Assembly (NCBI GenBank): GCA_001275005.1
Contig: JWZX01002250.1
Span: 1 to 37,317 of the forward strand
Direction of reading: 5' to 3'
DNA length: 37,317 nucleotides
Source: Chrysochromulina tobinii
Taxonomy: Eukaryota; Haptophyta; Prymnesiales; Chrysochromulinaceae
Shown here in pieces: positions 1 to 9,711 of the stretch; position 1 is the stretch's first letter, and each line of letters begins with the position of its first letter. The notes under the pieces are model-generated. The model was not told where the DNA came from and did no database searches. It was given only the letters and a program-made list of their open reading frames with translations. The translations under genes were made by a program, and so were the position numbers.

Positions 1-298
1 GGGGCTCAACGACCCCTATGCCTCCGAGGTCCCCCTCAGGCAGGTTCTTACCGGCTGGCTCCCCTCTACCCGAGGAGCCCAGTCGCATACCGGATGCGAA
101 TTGCCGCATTTTAAATCACGTCATTTAATGCGATAATCGAATACGGAATAGACCGCCGCGGTCTGATCGGCGTAAAGCTGGTAAAGCGAGTTTACGGTTC
201 TAAATTACTATGGTGCGGACACCGGCACGTTCGTTCGGTTTGCGCGTCTTTGAGATAGACCGGACTGCATACTACTATAGGCATTCGGCCCAGCACGT
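1..298. other. Left flank, no gene recognised
   Basis: I see no coding signal here. Part of it, about 100-215, is richer in A and T than the neighbouring genes. It lies downstream of the minus-strand pseudouridine synthase, so part may be its 3' untranslated region. Confidence 0.4.
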
Positions 299-1471
299 TT
301 AGGTAGTTGACCACCAATTCCTGCCGCTGGCGCTGCAGGTTCGCCTGTGCCGCGCAAGCAGCATCACCACTCCGACTGCAGCCAGCAGGAGAGCGGCTCG
401 CTCGCTCGGTGCCCTCCCGCGCATCATCATGATCGACATCGCCGAGCATCCCTCCCTGCGACGCCTCGAAGCTCCAGCGACAGAGGCAGCCACAAACTTC
501 GTCTTCGGCCGCACCTCGTCGAGCGTAAAGGGAGGTTCGGACACGAAGCGCAGGAGCTCACGGCTGGTCGGGTGGCGAAAGATGAGCTCGGCCGCGTGCA
601 GATGCAGCCGCGGAGGGACCACGCCGTCGCCCGGAATCTCCTCAGGCCGAAGGTAGAGCGCATCAAACGCAATCGGGCAGCCGAGCGCCAGACAATGCAT
701 CCGGAGCTGATGGCGGCGGCCAGTCTCCGGCTTGAGGCACAATCTGCACGCGCCGCCAGCGCCACCAGCGCCCTCGCGCATGGCGTCATCGCCACCTTGG
801 ACCACCTCCCAAGACGTGCGTGCTGGCTTGCCTGCCGGTCCAAAGTCGATGCATTGCATGGGAAGTCGCTGTCGATCAGATGTGAGCGGCAACTCGACGG
901 TGCCTCGCGTGGCAGGAGGTCTGCTGATCACGTCCGCGATATACATCTTCTGCACAGATCGCTCCGCGAATTGCATGGCGAGGCTGCGCATGGCGTCGGC
1001 GCCACGAGCAAACACGAGCAGTCCACTTGTCTCCCAGTCCAGGCGGTGTGGCAAACGGAGCTGGTCGACATTCTCGCCGCGCGAAGCCAGCAGCTCCTCG
1101 AGCCGCTGGCGTGCCGAATCTTTGATGTGCCTCGTGTTTTCCGTTGGCAGAAACGCTGGTTTGTCAACGACGGCAATTGCCTCATCGAGGTAGAGGAGTC
1201 TGAGCAGGCCAGTTCGCTCAGGGTACTCATCAGCGGGCGTGTAGCTCATGGCGTCTGTATGGGCTAAGACGTAGGTGATCGCCTCGCCAGGGATCCGAGT
1301 GAGTCGATTCGTGATCGGCAAAGCAACATGTATGCTGTCGTCGAATCGTGCGTCGGTACCGTGGCAGTCCCGCAGCTGCGCCGCCATTTCGCACTTGGAT
1401 CCTGCAATCGCAGCTGTGAATCGAAATTCAGTGGAGGTTGAGATCAAATAGTTACACCGCTCGCGATACAT
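299..1471 (-). CDS. RluA-family RNA pseudouridine synthase with C-terminal hydrophobic tail
   Basis: The protein should convert uridine to pseudouridine in RNA. Counting from the ATG at 1471 (390 aa), residues 100-104 carry AVVDK and the catalytic motif HRLDWETSGLL lies at 142-152 with Asp145 as the expected nucleophile. The RNA-binding motif TGRRHQLRMH follows at 250-259 and LHLHA at 289-293, in the usual RluA/RluD order. The first 70 or so residues match nothing I know, so translation may begin at Met75 (about 1249). After the catalytic domain ends near residue 315 there is a basic stretch, then one hydrophobic helix (about 359-373, ALLLAAVGVVMLL) and a short basic end. Such a tail is unusual for this family and suggests membrane anchoring. 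No intron is needed. The family call is firm; the RNA target and compartment are unknown. Confidence 0.9.
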   Translation of the reverse strand: MYRERCNYLISTSTEFRFTAAIAGSKCEMAAQLRDCHGTDARFDDSIHVALPITNRLTRIPGEAITYVLAHTDAMSYTPADEYPERTGLLRLLYLDEAIAVVDKPAFLPTENTRHIKDSARQRLEELLASRGENVDQLRLPHRLDWETSGLLVFARGADAMRSLAMQFAERSVQKMYIADVISRPPATRGTVELPLTSDRQRLPMQCIDFGPAGKPARTSWEVVQGGDDAMREGAGGAGGACRLCLKPETGRRHQLRMHCLALGCPIAFDALYLRPEEIPGDGVVPPRLHLHAAELIFRHPTSRELLRFVSEPPFTLDEVRPKTKFVAASVAGASRRRREGCSAMSIMMMRGRAPSERAALLLAAVGVVMLLARHRRTCSASGRNWWSTT

Positions 1472-1646
1472 GTATCACATCACAACACAGAACTCATTGT
1501 CACGCGCACGATTGACGATCCACGAGAGAGAGAAAAAAGTCAAAATGGAACCTGCCCGCAAGCGGCAAGGCCGAAGGCGACGCGCATCGCTTGCGCCCAC
1601 ATCTGTCGACGAGCCGCTGTGCGCGGACCGTGATTCGCGCACCGGC

Positions 1647-2994
1647 TCACGCCGACTGGCCGCCAAGGATGGAGAAGAAGTAGTCTACCTCGAGCGCGCC
1701 GTCCTCTGGCAGGTCGGTGCAGTGCACGGCGTTCCTGATCTTGGACTCGCCATAGAGCGCGCGCAGTGACTGCGTGTGCAGGTGGCGCGCGACCTCAGGG
1801 TCGTGGGCGCCGCACAGCTCGCGCAGCTTGAGCACGCTGCTCGTCGGCTGCGAGGCGAAGCGCAGCTGCAACGCGACGATCTTGCCCTGGGTCAGCTCCT
1901 CGATCCAGTCGACGCACTCAGGAACGACCCCTTTGTACACCTCGAGGAATTCGGCAGCGTTGGGGCGCGTCAGCTGCAGCATGGCCGCGTTGAGCAGTTC
2001 GAAGCCGGACCCGAGCGCCTGGTCGATGATCCGGCCGAGCAGGCCCGCCTTGATGGCGTGCGGGCGCACGAGCAGCAGCGTCGAGGTCGCCCCGTCGCTC
2101 ACCACCGTCTTTGGCAGCCCCGCCGCAAAGACGTCGCCGCTCTGGGTAACCGAGTCCTTGCCGAGCGCGCCGTCAATCTGCGGCTTGAGCGATGACCACA
2201 CCGCGGGGCCATCCTCACCAACCAGCTTGAGCACCAGTCCCTCCGCAAGCAACCGAAGCTCCGTGATGACCAGGGAGGAGCTCGTGATGGCGTCGATGAT
2301 GCGGCCCATCTGCGGCAGCGCGCCGGGCGCGATGGTGACGCACACGGCGGCACTCGCTTTCTCGAGCTTGCCCGCCGTGAAGCCATCGCCGTATTCGACG
2401 ATCGTCAGTTGGCGCGAGTACACCGTGATCACGCCGCCCTTGTATAGGTCCTTGAGGGTGACGGCCGGGTAGTCGCACCGCTTCAGGAAGGTGCGACGAT
2501 TCTTCAGGTCGTACTGCCGAGAGGTGAGGAGAGAGCCGCGCGAGCGAGCGTGAGGCGAGGGCATGCAGCGCCGAGAGTGCGCGAGCGAGGCACCAGAGCG
2601 CGCATGTACAGGCAGCAGGCAGCAGGCAGCAGGCAGCAGGCAGCATCGCGGCAGAGCCTGCGCAGAGCTGCGTGGCACGCGAGCCGACTGGGTTGGCACG
2701 CTCGCATCCGCTAGGCAGGGCCATCGGGCCCAGAATGTGCAGCGTCCGCGCGCAGCTGCGCACCATCTCGATGGTGCCATCGGCACTGTAGTAGATGAGC
2801 TGGTACTTGCGCACCAGCGACGCCTGTGGGTCGAACCAGTCGACGACGAAGCAATACCGCTCGTCCTTCTTGCCCTGTGCGCAGGCGCGGCAGCAGGAAG
2901 CGGTCGTCAGCGAAGCCGCATGCGACGAGCGCATCGCTGGTGATGCGGCGCGTGCGGCCGTTGCCGCAGAGGAGAGCGGTAAAAGGTCCACCAT
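1647..2994 (-). CDS. NME7: NME7-like DM10 plus nucleoside diphosphate kinase-domain protein (axonemal)
   Basis: Two exons give an NME7-type protein: 2994 (or later) to 2764, then 2513 to 1647. Exon 1 encodes the start of the DM10 domain (ERYCFVVDWFDPQASL). Joining at a phase 0 GT-AG intron continues as EM/YDLKNRRTFLKR, exactly as in NME7. Two kinase-like regions follow. The second is well kept, with VRPHAIKAGLLG, EVYKGVV and the active-site segment RNAVHCTDLPEDG near the C-terminus. The first is degenerate: the KPD motif is replaced by IAPGAL and no NxxHG segment with the catalytic histidine is visible. NME7 is known as a gamma-tubulin ring complex factor and a microtubule inner protein of the flagellum. 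The 5' end is open. ATG at 2994 gives an odd basic leader, and a possible acceptor ending at 2875 could join a further upstream exon. Confidence 0.9.
2514..2763 (-). other. Intron of the NME7-like gene
   Basis: This 250 bp phase 0 intron has donor GTGCGC and acceptor CGGCAG on the minus strand. It separates two pieces of the DM10 domain that are contiguous in NME7 proteins, and it contains a 7-base tandem repeat. Confidence 0.88.
2611..2644. repeat. 7-base tandem repeat (GGCAGCA) in the NME7 intron
   Basis: There are nearly five perfect copies of a 7-base unit. It is intronic, so changes in copy number would not affect the reading frame. Confidence 0.9.
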
Positions 2995-3237
2995 TTCTCA
3001 ACAACAGTAGGACGCTTTTTTTCCCACAGTTTGCGGACTCCTCTCGCCTCTCCTTGGTTTTTGACTCGTTGAAAGATGGCGACGCCTCCCTCTTGGGCAA
3101 CAAGATACTGGTGGCAAATCGCGCTGTGCATGAACGGCGGCGATCTGTGCGCCGCCCCCCCCCCGCAGCGGCGCCCTCCCCGCCATCGTATCCCTTATCC
3201 TGCTCAAACGCCGTTCATGTCTCTCGCTCGTGTGCAG
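2995..3237. promoter_or_regulatory. Divergent intergenic region between NME7-like and channel genes
   Basis: The minus-strand NME7-like gene and the plus-strand channel gene point away from each other, so both 5' ends must lie in or near this short stretch. A pyrimidine-rich run ending GTGTGCAG at 3237 looks like a splice acceptor for the plus-strand gene. I cannot place a TATA box or start site with confidence. Confidence 0.35.
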
Positions 3238-5621
3238 CCTCGTAGGCGAGGCCGACGGAACAATCAGCCTCTTTCGCCCGAGCAGCGGCGCTAGTGGCCA
3301 CTTTGCTGCCGTGCCGAGCGGCCTGAGCTATGTGCGCGCCGTACAGGTAGGCGCGGATGCAGCGCCCGTGATGGGCGACGTGACTTCCGACGGCCAGCCC
3401 GACCTGCTCGTCGGCGCGGCGGACGGAATGGTGCGCCTGTACGTCAACGAGGGAACGGTTGCTGCACCGCGATTCGTGCTGCACACGAATGCAACGCTCG
3501 CGACTGCGGCGGTGCTGGCTTCGGTCGGCGCGGCGGTGCCGAGCCTGGCTGACCTGAACGGCGACGGCTCACTCGACCTACTGATCGGCGGTGCCAATGG
3601 CACGCTCTCGTGTTACGCCAACAACGGCCAGGGTGCCTTCACGCCGCTCTCGCCGTGCGCGGCACTCGGCGCCGCGCTCGCCACGGCCTCGGGTGAGGGT
3701 GCACGCAACCCGGCACTGGGCGACCTCGACGGCGACGGTCACCTCGACCTGTTGCTAGGCTCGGCCCACGGCGCTCTCACGTGGTTCCCGAGCTCCACGC
3801 CGATCGGCGCACCTCCGACCTTCGCGACGGCGCCTGGCGTGCTCCTGCCCGCGACTGCCTTTGCGCCTTCGGTGGCTGCCATCGTGACGGAGGCTGGCAA
3901 CGCGACGGCGTCGCTCCAGCGCTCGATAGTGCTCGCTGGCGCCGACGGCGCCCTCGCCGCGTACAGTGTGACCCGCGCCGCCGACAGCAGCACGAGCAGC
4001 GCGCTCGGGAACGGCACCGGCAGCAGCGCGTCGTCCGCCGTGGCACCGCTCGAGGTGCGCAGGCGCGGAGGCTTCGATCTGCTCGCCAGCCGTGCTCTGG
4101 ACTTCACCGGCCTCGCGGTGCGCGCCACCTTTGCATCGTCCGCCTCCGAGCTGGCAGCCGCCACCACGCCGCTCCAGCTCGCGGTCGTCGCCGCCCTCAC
4201 GCCGCTGCTGCCGCCTCAGCATGTGCCGGCGCTGTGGTCTGTGGATCCGATGGCGTCGGACAGCTCGCTCGCGGAGGTGACCATCACCATCCGCGCCCCT
4301 TACGGCGACTCAGCCGTCAATCTGCTCACGTCCGCCAGTGTGGTCGCGTGCGCACTGGCCGGAGGGCCAGGCGCTGACTCCTGGGCGGCCTTGGCAGTCT
4401 TCGGCGGCGCGGCGGCGCGCTGGCAGGGCCTGCGCCAGGTACTCCACTCAGGCGCAACCAAGCCCATCGGATGTGGCCAGTTCTTGCCGCCGCCGCCGCC
4501 AGCGCCCAGCATACGGCCCGCCGTGCCGCCGCCCTACCTGCCGCCGCCGCCGCCGCCGCCCAATGTGCCTTTGGACCAGCTGTGGGGACGCAAGGACGGC
4601 TCGACGATGACGGTTCTCATCCAGTCGGGCTTGTTCACGACCTTCGTGCCGGTGTGCATCCTCTTCTTCTGCATCTTCCTCCGCACACTCCACGCCGTCC
4701 TCGACTGCCACGCCAAGCGACGCAAGCGCCGCCGGCGCGCGTTTGGCGGCTACGAGGGCTACTCCAACCGGCTAAGGGGCGAAATACGGTCGAAGGACGT
4801 GCGCATCTCCATGACCATCAACGGCTCACGCAGCGCGCCGCGCTCGGCCGTGGCTCACAAACTCGGTGATGACGAGGCAGACGCGCCTCGGCGGGCGGGC
4901 GAGCCCCGCGTCTCGCGCCTCGTCAAGCTCTGGGCGAGCGTGTATGACGCGGAGCAACGCCACGTGGCATGGCCGCTCGTGTACGAGCTCGTCAGGCCGC
5001 CAGTGTGTGGCGTGGGCGTGGGCGGACGCGGCGAAGGTGCGCTGGTGGCCGTGGAGGCCGACGCCCACCCCTCGCCTCGCCAGTTCACAGCCAATTCACA
5101 CCCCTCGCCTCGCCAGTTCACAGCCAATTCACACCCCTCGCCTCGCCAAACCCTCGCTGAGCCTTCTGAGCCGAGCCCACGCCTGAGCGCCGTCCTGAGC
5201 GCCCGCGGCTCGTCCTCCCATTCGCTTCGCGCCTCCGAGGGCGAGACGGAGGCGCTGAGTGCCCATGCGGCACGGATGGCACACCGGTGCCCGCTGCCCT
5301 GGCAGCAGCGCACCCCTGAGCACCTCGGACAGCTGTTCCAGTGCCTTGCGGCGCCGTGGGCGGACGGGACGCTCGCCCTCGACACACCCATCCACCGGAT
5401 GGGAGAGGGGGCAGCTGTCCGGAAGGGCAGCGCCGTGACGAGCGCCGATGCGAGCGCCGTCACGGGCGGCGCGGCGGTCCGGAAGGGCAGCGACGGCATA
5501 GCCTCTGGGCTGCGCGCGAATGACCACGCGCGCGTGCTGGGCCTCGTGGGGTACCAGCAGCAGCAGCAGCAGCAGCAGGTGCAGGAGCAGCAGCAGCAGG
5601 ACCAGTCATCAACATCAACAT

Positions 5622-5653
<32 letters not shown>

Positions 5654-5657
5654 CCAT

Positions 5658-5688
<31 letters not shown>

Positions 5689-8600
5689 AAGACTATCGGC
5701 CGACGACGGTGCGAGCGGTGCTCCTGCATGGACGAGGCTGGTATGGGGAGACAGTGGTGCACTTGCTCCTCCAGCTTGCCGCCCCCGATGGCGGCGGTAG
5801 TTGCCCATACCGCGCGGCGCTGCTGAGGCTGCTCCAGCCGGTGCCTCGCGAGGCGACGGTACACCCCCATACGAGGCTGAGTCGCGCCGAGCTGAGCGCC
5901 CTCGCGTCCGCACCCATCGAGGGCTCGCTCTACCAGGGCATCACGCCCGTCCACCTGGCGGCCGTGAAGAACGACCTCATGCTGCTGCGCGCGCTGCTCT
6001 CATGCGGGGCGCCACTCGAAGGCCTGACGCCCGCGCGCGGCACGCTACTTCGAGGCGTTGGCTACTTGGGCTACTTGGGCGGCACGCCGATGAGCTTCGC
6101 GGCGGCGGCGGGTCACGCGGCCATCGTGCGTGAGCTGCACGAGCGCGGCGTCTCGCTCGACGAGATTGTGGACGATCGCGTCGACCGTCCCGCGCGCCTC
6201 AAGTCCAGGCCGACGGTGCCGAGCACTGCGGCGGTTTCAAGCGCCGTGTCGAGCGCCGTGTCGAGCGCCGTGGCGAGCGCCGTGGCGAGCGCCGTTCTGG
6301 CTTCGTCGCCCGATCGCTCGGGCGTCGTGTCGGGCGCGGGCGCGTCGGTCGACTCGTACGAGTCCGACGAGCGCCGTCCGGCCGCCGAGGCAGCCGCCGT
6401 CGCTGTGCTGCATGCACAGCACGCAGTCTGGGCGAGCGGCCGCAAGCGCACCAAGCACGGCGGCGAGCTCGTACGCGAGCCTTTTGGCGCCAAACGTGGT
6501 GTGTGCACGCACGGCAACCACACGCTCCATCTCGCGGCGCTCCACGATCGGCCCGACACGTACGCGCAGCTGCTCGTCGCCGGCGCCACGCCCTTCGTGC
6601 GCAACGGCTGGGGCCAGTCGCCCCTCGCGCTCGCGGCCGCGCATGGATCGAATGCGACCTTCTGCGCGGCGCTCGGCGCCATCTCGGAGACGGTGTGGCT
6701 GTGCGGCCGCGTCTCGTGCGTGCGCACCCCTCTCGAAGAGATCGATACGCTCTTCAAGCACGTCGGCGCCGTCGACACGGACCCAGCGCCACACGTCTGC
6801 TTCGATCCCGCCAACTCTCACCGTATGCCCGGCGCTCGCCCCGGCGCTCACCCCCACCCGGATGGTAGCCGGCTGCTCGGCAACGCTGGGCGCACGACGG
6901 TCTTCGAGATCCTGATCCGGTGCGAGCGTGGTTCACTCATCCGCACCTGCCCGCAGCTCGTGCAGCTCGTGCAGGACAAGTGGCTCGCCTTCGGGCGGCT
7001 CGCACTCCTCGGCGACGCTCTCCTCACCTTTGGGTGCGTGCTCCTCATCTACATCTCCCTCTCGACGAGCGCGGCCGCGCGTGGCCTCGAGCGGCCGCCC
7101 GATTGCTCGGAGCTCGTCCAGGTGCACGTGGGAGGCGTGATCGGAGTGGGCGAGCGCGTGGGCGAGCGCGGCTTTGCGCAGCGCGATGGCTCGTTCGCGT
7201 GCTTCTTCTTCGCGGCGTGCCTGATGACGACCTCGGGCGTTGATCGGCTCTTCGCGGGCACCTGCCGCGTGTTGCCTGTGCTGCAGCAGCTCTATCATGA
7301 GCCGAGCCGCTGCTCGCTGCCCTGCCTCTTCCGCTACTACCGGCGCGTCCTCAACGCCTTCTGGCCGGTGCACCTCAATGTGGCCGCCCTCGACGGCGTC
7401 TACTGGACTTGCATCTCCCTCACCCTCCCCTTCCATCCCGTCTTCTCGCCGCCGGTCGCGCGCGCGTTGGCATGCACCATCGGCGGCAACGCGCTCGACT
7501 CGACCGCCTCGAACCTGCTCATCGGCCTCGGCGCGATCGCCGGCGGCTTGCGGCTCCTCTACGCCCTCGCCATCCACTCGCCGCACTTTGGTGCCCACCT
7601 GCTCGCGGCCGCCGCGCTGCTGCCCCAGGCATGCTATTACGTGGTGCTCGTGCTCCTCGTGTGGACCCTGGGCTTCGCCGCGGCGATGGCACCCACGTTT
7701 GGCATCTTGCCGAACGCGTGGCGTGGGCACGTCGAGTCCGCCTACTGGTGGCACGACGGCTGGAGCGGCGCGGTGCGCGGCTTGATGCTGCTCTTCTTTG
7801 GCGAGTTCGACTTCGACGACCTTCTCGGCTCCGCAATGCCGGTGCTCTCCGGGCTGCTCTACGCGGCCTTTGTGGTAGGCCTGGTGGTGCTCGGCGTCAA
7901 CTGCGTGCTCGCCGCGCTCACCATGGACCACGCTGAGAGGCTTGAGGCTGCAAAGGACCGTCAGGCTTGGCTGCGCGCCGCCCATGTCTACCGCGCCGAG
8001 TCGGGCTTCATAGGCGGCGCACTCAAGTACGCCCAGCTGCAGGCGGTGCGATGCTCGAACAGCGTGCCGCAGGGCTACGCGCTGTGCGACGTGCTTCGAC
8101 CGGCGGCTTACTGTCGCCCGTCACCCGCGCGGCCGAAGGCGCACGACACGGCGCTCGACGTGGGCGAGGGGCTGGACGAGGGTCGCTGGGCGGTCGAAAC
8201 GGCCGAATTCGAAACGGCCGCGGGGCGCAAGACACAGCACGCGCGCACATGGTGCCTCGTGATGCTTCACGAGGAGGTCGAGGAGGATGGCGCGGACTGC
8301 GTGGGCGGCGTGCACGACGAGCAGCAGCGGCATCAGATGCAGCTGCAGCTCCTCCAACTCATGCAGGCTGAAGGCGCTCGACACGGCGTCAAGGGCTCGC
8401 GCGCCAACGGCGGGGTACTGAGCGCCGTCCCGAGCAGCCGCATCGTCGGCGGCCACAACGGATTCGGCGCGGTCACCACCTCGTTGGCAAAGGGAGCGGG
8501 AGGGCCGTTCGTCGTGCTGCCGCCGACGCCGAGGGGGCTGGCCACCCTGTCGCCGTCGCCGTGGGCGGCTCCCTCGGCGCCCCCCCATTCTGTGTCGCCC

Positions 8601-9245
8601 TTGCCCGTGCCAGCCCTCGGAGGTTATCTCGGAGATGGCCGATGGAACCAGCCACCGCCCGCGCCTGCATCGGCGCGCCTCTGCAGTGGCCTCGCGCCGC
8701 TCGAAGAGACGATCTCCCCCAAGCTGGATACGATCTCCCCCAAGCTCGATACGATCTCCCCCAATCGATACGATCTCCCCCAAGAGAATACGATCTCCCC
8801 CAAGGCACCCTTCGCCAACCGTTCCAAAGGTTCGCCTTCCAAAAAAGGATTGGCCGTGCGGGATCCTAATGGAGCCGTCGCCGTTCACGCCACCGCGTGC
8901 TCTGCTGCCGCCACCGTGCGCTCCACGGCGCGGCCGCCGCCACGGCAGCCGCAGCCGCAGCCGCAGATGACGCCCTGGCAGCCGATGCCGGGCGCCCTGT
9001 CGAGCACTCGGGGCCCTGCGCACATCTCGAGCCCCCGGGCCACGGCCGTCGCGCAGCACATGCAGCTCACGGCGCCTTCACCAGTCATCCTCGCGATGCC
9101 GCAGAGCCGCCGAGACCGCGGCGAGAAAAGCAGCGCGGGGTTCAGTTTGAGTAGCACCAGCCGGGGTGGTGGTGCCACGGACTTGCAGAACGCCGCAACG
9201 AGCTCCCAGATAGGCTACGACGCGAAGACGCTCTACACTGTGTGA
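3238..9245 (+). CDS. FG-GAP / ankyrin / TRP-like ion channel fusion protein
   Basis: The gene is read in two frames that change inside a CAG/CAT repeat tract (5555-5691) and would give about 2,000 residues. The first part has FG-GAP/VCBS calcium-binding repeats (DLNGDGSLDLL, DLDGDGHLDLL, DVTSDGQPDLL) at about 3360-3780, a proline-rich stretch at 4485-4570, and one membrane helix at 4603-4700. A basic cytoplasmic segment (AKRRKRRRR) follows. The second part has ankyrin-like units (GITPVHLAAVKND, HTLHLAALHDRPD, GQSPLALAAAHG) between about 5930 and 6690. It then has about six hydrophobic helices at 6976-7065, 7189-7250, 7372-7445, 7490-7575, 7597-7690 and 7841-7925. A pore-loop-like FFGEFDFDDLL lies just before the last helix, as in TRP channels. 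The tail is Pro/Ser-rich with TISPK repeats. The beginning is missing: the first FG-GAP unit is cut at a likely acceptor at 3237 and I found no signal peptide. Confidence 0.75.
5066..5148 (+). repeat. 33-base coding tandem repeat
   Basis: Two identical 33-base copies (5066-5098 and 5099-5131) and a partial third encode HPSPRQFTANS repeats in the cytoplasmic linker of the channel protein. The unit is a multiple of three, so the frame is kept. Confidence 0.95.
5555..5691 (+). repeat. CAG/CAT trinucleotide tract at the frame change in the channel gene
   Basis: Interrupted CAG runs, a CAT run and a final CAG run fill this tract. Before it the gene is read in one frame (ending GLVGY then Gln); after it the frame is one base further on (QQDYRPTTVRAVLLH). 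A GT-AG intron from 5579 to 5684 (donor GTGCAG, acceptor CAGCAG) would be phase 0 and join both frames. A one-base indel in the repeat would do the same. Confidence 0.7.
6240..6296 (+). repeat. 12-base coding tandem repeat (AVSS/AVAS)
   Basis: Repeats of a GAGCGCCGTGTC-like unit encode AVSSAVSSAVSSAVASAVAS in a loop between ankyrin-like units of the channel protein. Confidence 0.9.
8709..8805 (+). repeat. About 21-base coding tandem repeat (TISPKLD)
   Basis: Five copies of ACGATCTCCCCCAAG start at 8709, 8730, 8751, 8770 and 8790, giving spacings of 21, 21, 19 and 20. The two short spacings sum to 39, so one copy is read in another frame (RYDLPQ) before TISPK returns. The TISPK units are candidate proline-directed phosphorylation sites in the channel tail. 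Confidence 0.9.
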
Positions 9246-9711
9246 GCCAGGGCGGAGCGCGGAAGGGATGGCGGGGCGCGAGGCGCGGAAGGGGAGGGGA
9301 CGTCAGCTGTTGACTCACATCTCTTGACTCACGTCACGGGTGACGGAGCTCGGTGCACAGACAAGGAGCAGCGAGAGACCAGAGTTTGCAGAGAGCAGAG
9401 ACGAGAGAGATGAGGCAGCAGAGTCCGTTCAAGCCGGAGTATCGGAGTACGGCTACGGGCCAGGCCGCCGTGAAGCTGCAGGCCTGCAGCCTAGGTCTTC
9501 CAGTGAGTAGTTCGTATCAGTGTAGATTGGAAATCGTAGAGAAATTCGGTCGCAGTAAGCTCTTTACGGGCGCCTCGCACGACCCCGCCTCCCGCCGCCC
9601 GGTGCCGAAACATGGCGGGAGCGCCACGTGCTTGCTGCGAAACGGACGTTCTACTCTAGAACGCGCCGACGGACGTGGCTCTTTGTGTATGGTTGTGCTT
9701 TCTCGCAGCCC
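9246..9711. other. Convergent intergenic region
   Basis: This lies between the 3' ends of the channel gene and the acidic minus-strand protein. It contains a short direct repeat (TTGACTCA at about 9310 and 9325). I see no gene. Confidence 0.5.

Noticed and set aside
347-1267. Long plus-strand open frame over the pseudouridine synthase
   Set aside because: It is the antisense shadow of a clear enzyme gene and shows no domain.
3070-3237. A first exon with signal peptide for the channel gene
   Set aside because: None of the short frames here has a hydrophobic leader or a fitting FG-GAP start, so I left the 5' end open.
5066-5148. 33-base direct repeats resembling CRISPR repeats
   Set aside because: The copies are directly adjacent with no spacers and lie in frame in a eukaryotic coding region.
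5520-5800. A programmed translational frameshift as the established explanation
   Set aside because: No slippery site or stimulator structure could be shown, and a phase-compatible GT-AG intron or repeat indel explains it as well.
6933-7985. Long minus-strand open frame across the channel region
   Set aside because: It is Arg/Glu/His-rich shadow sequence opposite well-formed membrane helices.
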